NCBI RefSeq assembly: GCF_022346885.1
Contig: NZ_JAKRNK010000002.1
Location: 372,001-436,000, forward strand
Direction of reading: 5' to 3'
Source of the DNA: Paenibacillus sp. ACRRX
GTDB taxonomy: Bacteria; Bacillota; Bacilli; Paenibacillales; Paenibacillaceae
Length of the DNA stretch: 64,000 nucleotides
A program made the translations under genes and the position numbers. The notes under the pieces were generated by a model that was not told where the DNA came from, ran no database searches, and saw nothing but the letters and a program-made list of their open reading frames with translations. Shown piece by piece: positions 36,234 to 45,943 of the stretch (the first letter of the stretch is position 1; every line of letters begins with the position of its first letter).

Positions 36234-37706
36234 ATGGCAAGTTCCAATGGAACAGTACACGAACAGTTGCAGCAAAATATTTCACAATTGCAATCGATCT
36301 TTACGCTGGCTCCAGACCTTGTCATACGGAGCATGGATACCGAGCAAGGTGCGTCTGCAGTTGTTGCCTACTTTGAAGGACTTGTAGACATGAATTCCAT
36401 TAATAACGATGTGCTTCGTCCCTTTTTCCAAAGCATTCAAAATCAGGAAGGTGTTGTTCCTGTTACTGTTGGCAACATCAAGAACACAACGATGTGGAGT
36501 GAAATAGAACACGGTTTATTAATCGGTAAATCTGTCGTTTTTATGGAAGGACAAGCAGAAGCTTATCTGTTAGACACGAGTGGATGGCCACAGCGCGCCA
36601 TTGAAGATCCACAGATAGAAGCTTCGATTAAAGGTGCTCATCAAGGGTTCGTGGAGACAGCGCAGCTGAACATTGCGCTTATTCGCAGATACATTCCTAA
36701 TCGTGAATTAAAGATAACGCAGTTGATGGTTGGCGAGCGCGGCAAAACAAGCATCTCCATTATGTATCTCAATGATGTCGCCAATCCCGAGATACTTGAA
36801 GAGCTTGTTGAACGTATTGGCAAAGTTAAAGTTGATGCCATTATTAATACGGGAGAATTATCAGAATTTGTGGAGGATCGCTCGCTCTCCCCTTTTCCAC
36901 AGCTCTTAATGACTGAGCGTCCAGACTCTGCCGCATCCCACATCTTGCAGGGGCGATATGTGATTGTCGTCGACCGTTCACCAAGTGTCTTAATCGCTCC
37001 TGTCACTTTTGTGTCGTTCTTTCAAAGTGTAGATGATTACAGTATGAGATGGTCGATTGCGACCTTTATTCGTTTACTACGCATTTTTGCGTTTATGATC
37101 GCCTTGTTTTTACCTTCTATTTATATCTCATTTTTAACCTATAATTTCGAAGTCATCCCGATCCAACTCGTACTATCGATCGCCGAGTCCAGAGAAAAAG
37201 TTCCCTTTCATCCGTTCCTAGAGGCCGTGATGATGGAAATAACACTGGAGATGATGCGCGAAGCTGGCATTCGTCTACCTGCACCTATTGGGCAAACCGT
37301 CGGCTTGGTAGGGGGCATAATAATTGGACAGACCGCAGTACAGGCAGGAATTGTAAGTAACATTATGGTTATCGTAGTATCCGTTACGGCCATTGCCTCG
37401 TTTATCATCCCGAACTATGATATGGGCGCGGCCATTCGTTTCCTCCGATTTCCGATGATGCTGCTTGCGTTTATGTTTGGCATAGTAGGCCTAGTCTCCG
37501 GAGCCATGATGCTTGTTTCACACCTAACAGCCCTGACCTCGTTAGGAGCTCCTTATGGCAGCCCGTTGTCACCCTTAAAATTTTCAGATTGGAAGGATGC
37601 ATTTGTTCGATTACCACTTTGGAAAATGAGTTCCCGCCCCACCAGTTCCATGCCAAAGCAAAGTAAGCGGCAGGGAAACAACAAACCAGATGGTGATGCA
37701 ACATGA
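36234..37706 (+). CDS. Spore germination receptor subunit A (GerA/GerKA family)
   Basis: GerA subunits are inner-membrane parts of the spore's nutrient receptor. This 490-residue protein has a large soluble N-terminal region (about 1-260, with DLVIRSMDT and VEDRSLSPFPQLLMTERPD) and then five membrane segments (about 270-450). It carries PFHPFLEAVMMEITLEMMRE and EAGIRLPAPIGQTVGLVGGI, the GerA signature. The start is ATG 36234, after GGGGATGAG. It is four-base coupled (ATGA) to the B subunit. The germinant is unknown. Confidence 0.93.
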   Translation: MASSNGTVHEQLQQNISQLQSIFTLAPDLVIRSMDTEQGASAVVAYFEGLVDMNSINNDVLRPFFQSIQNQEGVVPVTVGNIKNTTMWSEIEHGLLIGKSVVFMEGQAEAYLLDTSGWPQRAIEDPQIEASIKGAHQGFVETAQLNIALIRRYIPNRELKITQLMVGERGKTSISIMYLNDVANPEILEELVERIGKVKVDAIINTGELSEFVEDRSLSPFPQLLMTERPDSAASHILQGRYVIVVDRSPSVLIAPVTFVSFFQSVDDYSMRWSIATFIRLLRIFAFMIALFLPSIYISFLTYNFEVIPIQLVLSIAESREKVPFHPFLEAVMMEITLEMMREAGIRLPAPIGQTVGLVGGIIIGQTAVQAGIVSNIMVIVVSVTAIASFIIPNYDMGAAIRFLRFPMMLLAFMFGIVGLVSGAMMLVSHLTALTSLGAPYGSPLSPLKFSDWKDAFVRLPLWKMSSRPTSSMPKQSKRQGNNKPDGDAT

Positions 37707-38800
37707 AAAGAAAACCCGTCATTACATTCCTGCAATTCTCGCTCCTGATCCACAGCATGCAAGTTGGCACGGGAATATTGTCACTCCCACGGCAGCTGGC
37801 TGAAGTTGCGGGAACAGACGGCTGGATCTCCATCATACTGGCCTGGATGATGAATGTAGGGTTTGGCATCGTTATGGTTTTGGTTATGCGACAATATCCG
37901 AATGATACACTGCCCGACTTGTGTATGCGCCTGTTTGGCAAAGTAATTGGGCGAGTATTTATTCTGCTGCTGGTCATTCATTTTGTGTTTTTCAGTTGGA
38001 GCGTGCTGGTGAACACCATGTTGTTTATTCAAGCCTGGTTCCTGCCTTCAATGTCCATGACGATGATTATGGCTTTGTTTGTTGTTCCTGCTTATATGAT
38101 GGCACGCCATCATATTTTAGCAGTAGCCAGATACTGCGAATTTGTTTTTTTTCTCTCGTTATGGATGGGCTTAGTATTTATCATTCCTTTGCGCGAGGGT
38201 CAGTTGATACACATGCTTCCTCTCATTAAGGAGGGGTGGCAGCCTATCCTTAATGCTGTAAACACGACAACCTTTTCATTTATTGGATTTGAGATTATCT
38301 TTCTGACCTATCCATTTCTGAAGCGGAAAGAGTTGGCCATACGTGGTGTTTTGCTAGGAAATACCTTTACGCTGCTGCTTTATGTATTCAGTACGATTGG
38401 TTGTTTTGTGTATTTCAGTCCTGATGAGATTACACAATACAACCAGCCATTCTTATCGCTGCTTAAAGTGGTGGAATTCCGCTTTCTAGAGCGGTTCGAC
38501 ATTATCTTTTTAGCGATGTATTTATTTGTCGTCTCAACAGCATGGGTACCTTATATTTATTCCGCCGCGTATTGCAGTTCTCGCCTGCTCGGTACATCCA
38601 ATCATTCCATGCATGTGCTTGTGTTTTGTCTAGCTTCGCTTGTGCTTGTTACCATTACACAGCCGTCATGGAATCAATCTGAACTATGGAAGACATGGGC
38701 TGGCTATTCAGGGCTGATTGTCGCTTATGTACTCCCGGTGCTGCTGCTGCTGTATATCAAGTTGATACAGCTAGTTCCGAAGAAAGAGGTCCATACATGA
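37703..38800 (+). CDS. Spore germination receptor subunit B (GerB/GerKB, permease-like)
   Basis: A 365-residue membrane protein with ten hydrophobic helices, of the spore-germination branch of the amino-acid-permease (APC) superfamily. The opening FSLLIHSMQVGTGILSLPR and the middle FSFIGFEIIFLTYPFL are typical. The B subunit is thought to bind the germinant. Overlaps: ATGA with the A gene before and the C gene after, so the three subunits are translated together. Confidence 0.93.
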   Translation: MKRKPVITFLQFSLLIHSMQVGTGILSLPRQLAEVAGTDGWISIILAWMMNVGFGIVMVLVMRQYPNDTLPDLCMRLFGKVIGRVFILLLVIHFVFFSWSVLVNTMLFIQAWFLPSMSMTMIMALFVVPAYMMARHHILAVARYCEFVFFLSLWMGLVFIIPLREGQLIHMLPLIKEGWQPILNAVNTTTFSFIGFEIIFLTYPFLKRKELAIRGVLLGNTFTLLLYVFSTIGCFVYFSPDEITQYNQPFLSLLKVVEFRFLERFDIIFLAMYLFVVSTAWVPYIYSAAYCSSRLLGTSNHSMHVLVFCLASLVLVTITQPSWNQSELWKTWAGYSGLIVAYVLPVLLLLYIKLIQLVPKKEVHT

Positions 38801-39915
38801 TAAATCGCTGGCTGTTACTCCTTGTGTGCCTCTTAACCATGTCGACAATTTCAGGCTGCTTTGATCAGCACAGTATCGAGAATCTTACAATTACGATGGT
38901 AGTAGGTGTGGACGTCAACGAAGATGGACAGCTCATTATTTCACAATCAAGTCCCGTATTCAGTTCAGAGTCTAAAGAAAACGAAGAAGACTATGAAGTG
39001 GTTGCCAACTCCTTGCGCAGCGCGCGGGATCGTTTCGATACACTTGCACTAGGTCTCACTTCGTCAAATAAGGCGCAGGTCGTGCTAATTGGGAGGAATC
39101 TAACCAAGGTAAAGGGCTGGCAAAGCTTGATTGACGTCTTCTTTCGGGACTCTCGAAACACTGTAAGTTCACGTATGGTCTACGTCGATGGGCCTGTAAG
39201 TGACATCATTAACTTCAAACCAAAAGACAAGCCACGACTGCCTTTTCATCTGTCTAAGCTCATAGACACAGCCCTGAAGCGCAATGATACGACCAGAACT
39301 ACGATCCAGGACTTTCATCGTCAGATCCACGAGAAAGGAATTACCCCAAGCCTTACTGCTCTGCGGAAAGAAAAAGATATTGTATTACTGGGGACGGCCT
39401 TGCTAGATCGGCAAGCTGCATTTCAAATGAACATTACACCTGGCGAGACAAGACTGCTCTATATTTTAGAGAATAAGACACGAGGAGAGTTTCCCTATAC
39501 ACTGATTATGCCTATGAACGAGCCTGTAGGGCTTATTAATCAGAACATCCTTAGTTTTAATATCCAAAATATTAACACAAAGGTAAAAGCGTCGTACAGC
39601 GAAGGCAGGTTTAAATTTAATGTACGTGTAAATGGTCAAATCTACCTAACTGAAAAGTTGTTCACAAAAGGGATCCGTAACAGTTTTCATGAGATGGAAC
39701 ATAAGATTAGCGCGCTGATGAAGCGAGATTTTATAAAGTTAGTCACGAAGTTGCAACGAGCCACCATCGACCCTGCTGGCTTTGGTATGTACGCAAGAGC
39801 TTATGCTTATCCAGAATGGAAAAAAGTGCAGGAGAATTGGAGCGAAGCGTTTAAGGAGGCTGAGGTTAACGTTGACGTTAACTTCAAATTAATGGGTGTC
39901 GGTGCAGTAGATTAG
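38797..39915 (+). CDS. Spore germination receptor subunit C (GerC lipoprotein)
   Basis: This 372-residue protein starts with a lipoprotein signal (about 1-20, TISGC lipobox, Cys20). GerC motifs are SIENLTITMVVGVDVN, a Ger(x)C domain with LLGTALLDRQAAF near 200 and a C-terminal domain with ALMKRDFIKLVTKLQ. Overlapping ATGA with the B gene fixes the start at 38797. It completes the gerABC trio; no D subunit is present. Confidence 0.92.
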   Translation: MINRWLLLLVCLLTMSTISGCFDQHSIENLTITMVVGVDVNEDGQLIISQSSPVFSSESKENEEDYEVVANSLRSARDRFDTLALGLTSSNKAQVVLIGRNLTKVKGWQSLIDVFFRDSRNTVSSRMVYVDGPVSDIINFKPKDKPRLPFHLSKLIDTALKRNDTTRTTIQDFHRQIHEKGITPSLTALRKEKDIVLLGTALLDRQAAFQMNITPGETRLLYILENKTRGEFPYTLIMPMNEPVGLINQNILSFNIQNINTKVKASYSEGRFKFNVRVNGQIYLTEKLFTKGIRNSFHEMEHKISALMKRDFIKLVTKLQRATIDPAGFGMYARAYAYPEWKKVQENWSEAFKEAEVNVDVNFKLMGVGAVD

Positions 39916-39934
39916 TGATTCACAGTTGCACACA

Positions 39935-39972
39935 CGCAAGAAAAGCAGACGATTAGGTCTGCTTTTCTTGCG
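39935..39972 (+). terminator. Intrinsic terminator of gerABC
   Basis: CGCAAGAAAAGCAGAC (39935-39950) pairs with GTCTGCTTTTCTTGCG (39957-39972), a 16-bp perfect stem. Confidence 0.85.
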
Positions 39973-40121
39973 TTTGGGAGGACGTAAATATTCAAGCTTA
40001 ATACCTCTCACCCTAATTGTATTCTTGTGGCTAAATATAGACAAAACAGAGCATATATGCCCATATCAGCACATAAAATGGGTAAGCTGACTCTAAGCCT
40101 ATCGTGAGAGGAGCAATTCGA

Positions 40122-41594
40122 ATGTCTCTTGCCGCTGCCTATCAACTGCCACCTCAACAGATGATTGATATGATTCATAACGGACTACCTGCTGCCAAGC
40201 AGCCGCACCGCATCCTAATTGTAGGAGCTGGCATGTCAGGACTAGTCGCTGCATCGCTTCTGCGATCAGCTGGACATGAAGTTGAGATTATCGAAGCGAA
40301 CAGCCGAGCTGGCGGCCGTGTGTTCACGATCCGCACCCCGTTTAGCAATGGTTTATTTTATAATGCAGGAGCCTACCGGATTCCAGATGTCCATTATTTA
40401 ACGATGGCATATGTAAAAAAGTATAATTTGCCTCTCGACAAACTACGACAATCAGATCCATTGGATCTATTATATGTAAACGGTCAAAAAATACGCCGGA
40501 TTGAGTATGAGCGCAATCCCGCTTTGCTTCGATACCAAGTAGCTCCCCACGAAGAAGGACTAACTGCATCCACTTTATATCAGCTCGCGCTTCAGCCAGT
40601 TGTAGATTACTTTCATCAAGATCCCACGCAGCATTGGCCGCATATCGTAAGCAGCTACGATTCATTGTCCTTGGATAACTACTTGAGGCAGTGCCCGTCT
40701 GCCTTCGGTGTCCCCCTGTCTGCTGGCGCCATAGAAATGATTAACGTCTTGCTTGATAACGAAGGAATGAAAGAGTATTCCTTGCTCGAATTTCTTATGT
40801 CCGCACTAACCTACAATCAGCCGGGAGTCACATTTTACGAGCTGGTAGGCGGAATGGACCTGCTTCCTGATGCATTTCTCCCCCAGTTGTCAGATTTGAT
40901 CCACTATAATAACAAGGTAACCAAAGTGATACAGCATGCTGACCAGGTAACCCTATCAGCCAGACAAACACGTACAAATCAAGTGTCCACCTTTTCAGCA
41001 GATTATTGCATCATCACCCTGCCCTTTTCCGTTCTTCGACAAGTGGAACTCCTGCCTTTTACGAGCTTCTCGCTTCCTAAGCGTCAAGCCATTCGTGAAC
41101 TGAGATATATGTCAGGTACCAAGGTAGCGATTGAATTTAAGCATCGCTTTTGGATAGAGCAAGATCTGAATGATCGTCTCACTGTCTCGGATCTACCGCT
41201 GCGAATGACGTATTACCCCGATCATGTGCCCGTCTCCGCAGGCCCTGGTATTATATTAGCTAGCTATACATTAGGCAATGATACGACAAGTTGGGACGGT
41301 TTAAACAATGAGGAGCGAGTCCGTTCTGCTCTGCAGCATCTCGCCGTGCTGCACGGTGAACAAGTCTACACACATTTCGTTAAAGGAACCTCATTTAGTT
41401 GGAACCATAACCCCTATTCATGCGGGGCTTTTTCATACTTAATTCCCAACCAGGCAAGAGAACTGTATCCACATCTATGCACACAAGAGGGCAAAGTATT
41501 CTTTGCTGGTGAGCATACGACGTTTACCCATGGATGGGTGCAGGGAGCCATTGAATCAGGAATACGGGCTGCTTATGAAGTGAATCTCAAGTAA
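40122..41594 (+). CDS. Flavin-dependent monoamine/L-amino-acid oxidase family protein
   Basis: This 490-residue enzyme has an N-terminal FAD site (ILIVGAGMSGLVAASLLRSA near 35-54, then EIIEANSRAGGRV) and the C-terminal FAGEHTTFTHGWVQGAIESG flavin-contact motif. Substrate-domain helices lie between. Monoamine oxidase and L-amino-acid oxidase share this layout, and polyamine or amino-acid substrates are possible. No signal peptide. ATG 40122 follows GAGAGGAGC. Single-gene unit ended by a terminator. Confidence 0.9.
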   Translation: MSLAAAYQLPPQQMIDMIHNGLPAAKQPHRILIVGAGMSGLVAASLLRSAGHEVEIIEANSRAGGRVFTIRTPFSNGLFYNAGAYRIPDVHYLTMAYVKKYNLPLDKLRQSDPLDLLYVNGQKIRRIEYERNPALLRYQVAPHEEGLTASTLYQLALQPVVDYFHQDPTQHWPHIVSSYDSLSLDNYLRQCPSAFGVPLSAGAIEMINVLLDNEGMKEYSLLEFLMSALTYNQPGVTFYELVGGMDLLPDAFLPQLSDLIHYNNKVTKVIQHADQVTLSARQTRTNQVSTFSADYCIITLPFSVLRQVELLPFTSFSLPKRQAIRELRYMSGTKVAIEFKHRFWIEQDLNDRLTVSDLPLRMTYYPDHVPVSAGPGIILASYTLGNDTTSWDGLNNEERVRSALQHLAVLHGEQVYTHFVKGTSFSWNHNPYSCGAFSYLIPNQARELYPHLCTQEGKVFFAGEHTTFTHGWVQGAIESGIRAAYEVNLK

Positions 41595-41609
41595 CGGATC
41601 AAATAAATA

Positions 41610-41644
41610 AAAACGGTCGCGGGCTTGTCGCACGCAGCCGTTTT
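41610..41644. terminator. Terminator after the amine oxidase gene
   Basis: AAAACGG (41610-41616) pairs with CCGTTTT (41638-41644) with a CGCG/CGC inner stem. It could also serve the convergent ydjO-like gene. Confidence 0.8.
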
Positions 41645-41657
41645 GCTGTGTAATCGT

Positions 41658-41873
41658 TTAGAATTCGGATTTAGGTTTGCGCGGCTTAGGCTTTACTTTA
41701 TTCTGAACCTTAGCTAGATGCTTAATACTGCGAATCATAGGTCCTTTACATAGCGGACATACTTGGTCTGCAACTGCAAATTCTTCTCTGACCCATGCTT
41801 TACAATCTGCATTTCTGCACTTCAAAATCTTGGTAGGCATTAATTGCGGTTTTTCTTCTTCCATAGTTGTCAC
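41658..41873 (-). CDS. YdjO-family zinc-ribbon protein
   Basis: A 71-residue protein with KILKCRNADCKAWVREEF and VCPLCKGPM, two CxxC-type pairs that should bind zinc, plus a basic tail (KPKPRKPK). This is the cold-inducible YdjO family of Bacillus; the function is not known, but nucleic-acid binding is plausible. A longer frame to 41945 would add a hydrophobic start, but GTG 41873 has AAAGGGATG at the right distance and matches family length, so I choose that start. Confidence 0.75.
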   Translation of the reverse strand: MTTMEEEKPQLMPTKILKCRNADCKAWVREEFAVADQVCPLCKGPMIRSIKHLAKVQNKVKPKPRKPKSEF

Positions 41874-41971
41874 TTTATTACATCCCTTTCTCTCTGCTAG
41901 TAACACAAGACTGAGTAGAAAATATATCACTGATACCGTATTCAAGTCAAAAAAAATCCTGATAACACAAA

Positions 41972-42001
41972 ACGACTGCTTCTCTAATGGGAAGCAGTCG
42001 T
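41972..42001 (-). terminator. Terminator of the DUF4870 gene
   Basis: ACGACTGCTTC (41972-41982) pairs with GAAGCAGTCGT (41991-42001), followed by TTTTGT on the minus strand. Confidence 0.8.
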
Positions 42002-42085
42002 GCCAAATGATATTTCAAAGCCTATTTCGTTATCCAGTTCGTTACTTTTCTTCTCTCGTTCGAATACGGCAGCAAAAGGATTAAA

Positions 42086-42403
42086 TTAAACTTCTTTTAA
42101 TACACGAACACCCTTAACTACATTCCATACAAAATAATAAATGCCAACTACAAAGGAAACGATATATGTTAAGGATATTCCAATCCCAAGAGATGTCACA
42201 TTCTGGATGCCAAATCCAACGCCTGCAGAGACAATTAATCCTGTGACCAGTAACGCATAGGGTACAAAATGCGTCCACAGAGCTTTTTTGGCATGTGCTT
42301 TGACTTCATCTTCAGCTACAAGCCACACGATAATGGGCAGCAGAAACGGTGCAAAAAAAATACTGAAGTAGCATAAAGAAGATAGAACATTATTGGTTTT
42401 CAT
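42086..42403 (-). CDS. DUF4870 family small membrane protein
   Basis: A 105-residue protein with three hydrophobic segments (about 8-27, 48-70, 75-98). LCYFSIFFAPFLLPIIVWLV and HAKKALWTHFVP give the DUF4870/TM2-like pattern HAKxAL. Function is unknown. ATG 42403 follows GAGGTG by eight bases. Single gene. Confidence 0.85.
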   Translation of the reverse strand: MKTNNVLSSLCYFSIFFAPFLLPIIVWLVAEDEVKAHAKKALWTHFVPYALLVTGLIVSAGVGFGIQNVTSLGIGISLTYIVSFVVGIYYFVWNVVKGVRVLKEV

Positions 42404-42847
42404 ATTCAATCACCTCGTGGTTTATTGTTTATCTCTTGTTGATAGTCCCATTATCCCACGAGTCATCTTCATGTCCTATTTAATTCCCTTTCAGTTAACT
42501 GGCATTTTTGTAAGGAAGCTATCGTTCACTTCATTTGTTACAGGATAATTGCTCATCATGTCTTGCATCCACATATTTTTGAATCAGACCTTCCATTACG
42601 ATCAGCAATGTTTTTACCTTGTAACGTCATCCGCGCTGCGTTTTCCTGACAGGATCCTGCTGTGTTAAAAGTTAAAATTTTGCTGTAAAAAAACTCAAAT
42701 ATCTGTTTAGTTCATATAAATTCTCATATGCGAACTAATTATTTTAATCTTTTTTTGAATGCGCTAACAAGCACAGCACGTCTCGTTTTCCCCCTATTAT
42801 TACGACCTTATGGCCCTCAAAAAATGAAAGTTTTACATATTGACACG
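42404..42847. other. AT-rich intergenic region before the opp operon
   Basis: No gene is supported. A minus-strand 27-codon frame (about 42498-42580) has no clear ribosome site. The right end carries the opp promoter. Confidence 0.4.
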
Positions 42848-42876
42848 TTGACATTCCCCCTTCACTGCCCTATTAT
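42848..42876 (+). promoter_or_regulatory. Sigma-A promoter of the oligopeptide transporter operon
   Basis: TTGACA (42848-42853), 17 bases, TATTAT (42871-42876), close to consensus. A second TTGACA sits eight bases upstream (42840-42845). The leader is about 125 bases, with a TTTAAC/GTTAAA inverted repeat at 42903-42919. Confidence 0.8.
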
Positions 42877-43007
42877 TCATACTAATCCTATCAGATTTAA
42901 TATTTAACAACTGGTTAAAAAGATCAGCGTTAACACTTTTCCATAGCTATTTATCCTACTATACATAGTGTATTACTTAATTTAAATAGACAGGAGAAGA
43001 AGATGTT

Positions 43008-43934
43008 ATGTATGTTGTAAAACGGCTGTTTACGATGCTAGTGACTTTATGGGTTATCGTCACCTTAACCTTTCTCATTATGCATCTAATACCTGGGGAT
43101 CCATTTGCTACTGATTCCAAGGCCATTCCTGAAGCCGTACTGGAAAATATGCGGGCCAGGTACAACCTGGACAAGCCCTTGTCCACGCAATATGTATTGT
43201 ATTTAAAAAATTTGCTGACTTTTGATCTAGGCCCTTCCATCCAGTCGAAGACCACGGATGTGAACACACTTATTGCCAGAGGGTTTGTCCCCTCTGCCTT
43301 ATTGGGAATTCAGTCTATGCTGTTGGCGCTTTTTGCAGGCATTATGCTGGGCACGATAGCCGCGCTGCACCATAATCGCCCCTTGGACTTTATATCCATG
43401 TTTATTGCGATGTTAGGGATTTCTATCCCAAGCTTTATTTTGGCGCCCTTGCTTATTAAGTATATGGCTGTGCAGTGGGGATTGCTTCCCGTCGCGGCGT
43501 GGGGCACATGGAAGCATACGCTGCTGCCAACATTCGCATTGGCCGTCACACCTATTGCGATCATTGCGAGATTCGTGAGGACAAGTATGCTCGAAGTCCT
43601 TCATCAGGAATACATTCATACGGCAGAAGCCAAGGGATTGCCGACATGGAAAATCGTACTCAAGCACGGCTTAAGGAATTCATTGATCCCGGTGCTGTCC
43701 TTTATCGGACCATTATTTGCCTCTGTTGTCACAGGTACTTTTGTCGTAGAAAAGATATTCGCCATACCTGGAATTGGAAAGTATTTTGTGGACAGTATTT
43801 TTAATCGAGATTACCCCGTCATTATGGGAACGACAATATTTTATAGTATTGTCCTCGTTGTAACCTTGTTCTTGATAGATCTGTCATACCGCTTTATCGA
43901 TCCAAGAATCAAATTGTCCAGCAAAGGAGCTTAG
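43008..43934 (+). CDS. oppB: Oligopeptide ABC transporter permease OppB
   Basis: A 308-residue inner-membrane permease with six hydrophobic helices. It has the N-terminal TFLIMHLIPGDPF of the BPD_transp_1 family and an EAA loop, EYIHTAEAKGLPTWKIVLKH, near 205-224, which contacts the ATPases. First gene of oppB-C-D-F-A. ATG follows AGGAGAAGAAG. Together with OppC it forms the membrane channel. Confidence 0.93.
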   Translation: MYVVKRLFTMLVTLWVIVTLTFLIMHLIPGDPFATDSKAIPEAVLENMRARYNLDKPLSTQYVLYLKNLLTFDLGPSIQSKTTDVNTLIARGFVPSALLGIQSMLLALFAGIMLGTIAALHHNRPLDFISMFIAMLGISIPSFILAPLLIKYMAVQWGLLPVAAWGTWKHTLLPTFALAVTPIAIIARFVRTSMLEVLHQEYIHTAEAKGLPTWKIVLKHGLRNSLIPVLSFIGPLFASVVTGTFVVEKIFAIPGIGKYFVDSIFNRDYPVIMGTTIFYSIVLVVTLFLIDLSYRFIDPRIKLSSKGA

Positions 43935-43935
43935 C

Positions 43936-44895
43936 ATGAACGTTACTTCAACCAAGTTGGATCAGCCTTTGGATCATTTGTTCCATCCTGTAGACCGTAG
44001 TACATTAGCTGATCAGACATTAGCCTATACAAGTGTACCGATGTGGAAAGACAAAATAAGAAAGCTTGTACGAAACAAACTAGCAGTCATTGGGCTAGCC
44101 CTGCTGCTGTTGATTATGCTGCTTGCAGCAATAGGCCCTTCATTGCTGCCCCACTCGCCAAGTGCGCAGTCCTTGACACAAACGAATCTGCCGCCATCCG
44201 CGGAGCACTGGTTCGGTACAGATGATCTCGGTCGCGATGTATGGGCACGAACGTGGGCAGGAGCACGAATTTCTCTCCTGATTGGATTTGCGGCAGCTGC
44301 CATAGACTTGGTCATCGGCATTATAGTCGGAGGAGTTTCCGGCTACATGGCTGGCAGAAGCCGTTTGGGGGATCGGATCGATAGCATATTGATGCGGATT
44401 GTGGAAATTTTGTATAGCATTCCGTACCTGTTGGTGATTATCTTGCTTTTGGTTGTCATGAAGCCAGGTATATTGACAATGATCGTAGCGCTATCCATTA
44501 CAGGTTGGGTAGGCATGGCCCGGGTCGTGCGCGGGCAAATGCTGCTGCTGAAGCAGCAGGAGTACGTGCTGGCCGCTTCAAAGCTGGGGACATCACATGC
44601 CAAAATTATTTTTAAGCACCTGCTGCCAAATGCAGCAGGCATCATTATCGTCAATTTGACATTTACAATTCCGGCAGCCATATTTTCCGAGTCGTTCCTG
44701 AGCTTTCTCGGCTTGGGTGTGCAAGCCCCTATTGCCAGTTGGGGCACTATGGCCAATGACTCACTTGGTGTCATTTTAAGCGGACAATGGTGGCGACTGT
44801 TTTTCCCGGGATTTATGATATCCCTTACGATGTTTGCGTTTAATGCATTCGGTGACGGGCTGCAGGACGTTCTGGATCCCCGCTCACATCACTAA
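43936..44895 (+). CDS. oppC: Oligopeptide ABC transporter permease OppC
   Basis: A 319-residue permease with six hydrophobic helices. The OppC-type N-terminal soluble part ends in HWFGTDDLGRDVWARTWAG near 95, and the EAA loop is EYVLAASKLGTSHAKIIFKH near 210. ATG follows AAAGGAG and lies one base after oppB. Partner of OppB. Confidence 0.93.
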   Translation: MNVTSTKLDQPLDHLFHPVDRSTLADQTLAYTSVPMWKDKIRKLVRNKLAVIGLALLLLIMLLAAIGPSLLPHSPSAQSLTQTNLPPSAEHWFGTDDLGRDVWARTWAGARISLLIGFAAAAIDLVIGIIVGGVSGYMAGRSRLGDRIDSILMRIVEILYSIPYLLVIILLLVVMKPGILTMIVALSITGWVGMARVVRGQMLLLKQQEYVLAASKLGTSHAKIIFKHLLPNAAGIIIVNLTFTIPAAIFSESFLSFLGLGVQAPIASWGTMANDSLGVILSGQWWRLFFPGFMISLTMFAFNAFGDGLQDVLDPRSHH

Positions 44896-44908
44896 AGGAG
44901 GTGCTCAC

Positions 44909-45943
44909 ATGAAGCATTTGCTCGAGGTTCATCATCTGAATGTCGTGTTCCGCTCCCGTGAGAAGGAACTTCAAGCCGTGCGTGACGTGTCCTTTCATAT
45001 TAACGAACGAGAGACGTTAGCCATTGTAGGCGAAAGCGGAAGCGGCAAAAGCGTAACAGCTCGCGCCATCATGGGGATGCTCCCCTCTCCATATGGACTG
45101 ATTAAAGATGGGGAGATTCAATTTAAGGAACGGAATATTACACGCCTCTCCAAAAAGGAAATGCAAAAAATTAGAGGCTCTGAGATCGGTATGGTCTTCC
45201 AAGATCCGATGTCGTCCCTGAACCCGACCATGAAAGTCGGCGAACAAATCAGTGAGGGTTTACGCCAACATCAAAAATTAACAAGATCCGCTGCTCGTAA
45301 CAAAACAATCGAATTACTGAAGCTTGTAGGCATTCCCGATGCCAATAATCGTTATCAGCAGTACCCGCACGAATTCAGTGGCGGCATGCGGCAGCGTGTT
45401 TCCATTGCAATCGCACTTGCCTGCAGCCCAAAACTGCTCATTGCGGATGAACCAACGACGGCTCTTGATGTGACGATCCAAGCACAAATATTGGATATGC
45501 TGACTGCTCTGCAAGAACAAATGGGGAGCTCTATTTTGCTCATCACCCATGACTTGGGCGTGGTAGCAGAAGTGGCCCATCGGGTTGCCGTCATGTATGC
45601 CGGAATCATTGTGGAGACAGGTACGGTAGCGGACATATTTGATCGCCCTAAACATCCTTATACATGGGGATTGTTGCAATCCACTCCAAAGCTGGATGCA
45701 GATGATCAGGAGCGCCTTATTCCCATTGAAGGGACGCCGCCTTCCCTGCACGCATCAATTGATGGATGCCCTTTCGCCGAGCGATGTCCTTACGCCATGG
45801 ATGTCTGTGTCCATCATTTACCTGCATCCATATCATTTACAGAGCAACATAGCGCGCGCTGCTGGCTGAACGATCCTCGATCTCCTGCCCTGCACACGCC
45901 CGCCGCATCTAGGAGGGATAACTATGCCGAAGCCTATTCTTGA
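44909..45943 (+). CDS. oppD: Oligopeptide ABC transporter ATPase OppD
   Basis: This 344-residue ABC ATPase has Walker A GESGSGKS, Q-loop VFQDPMSSLNP, signature FSGGMRQRVSIA, Walker B LLIADEPTTALD and a switch His in LLITHDLG. The C-terminal oligo_HPY region holds CPFAERCPYAMDVC, a cysteine cluster seen in peptide-transport ATPases. ATG 44909 follows AAAGGAGGTG. It overlaps oppF by 20 bases. Confidence 0.93.
   Translation: MKHLLEVHHLNVVFRSREKELQAVRDVSFHINERETLAIVGESGSGKSVTARAIMGMLPSPYGLIKDGEIQFKERNITRLSKKEMQKIRGSEIGMVFQDPMSSLNPTMKVGEQISEGLRQHQKLTRSAARNKTIELLKLVGIPDANNRYQQYPHEFSGGMRQRVSIAIALACSPKLLIADEPTTALDVTIQAQILDMLTALQEQMGSSILLITHDLGVVAEVAHRVAVMYAGIIVETGTVADIFDRPKHPYTWGLLQSTPKLDADDQERLIPIEGTPPSLHASIDGCPFAERCPYAMDVCVHHLPASISFTEQHSARCWLNDPRSPALHTPAASRRDNYAEAYS

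Noticed and set aside
41874..41945. Hydrophobic N-terminal extension of the YdjO-like protein
   Set aside because: A GTG start with a good ribosome site gives the normal family length; the extension has no ribosome site.
42498..42580. Short minus-strand frame with a plausible protein-like end
   Set aside because: Only 27 codons and no clear ribosome site; cannot be supported.
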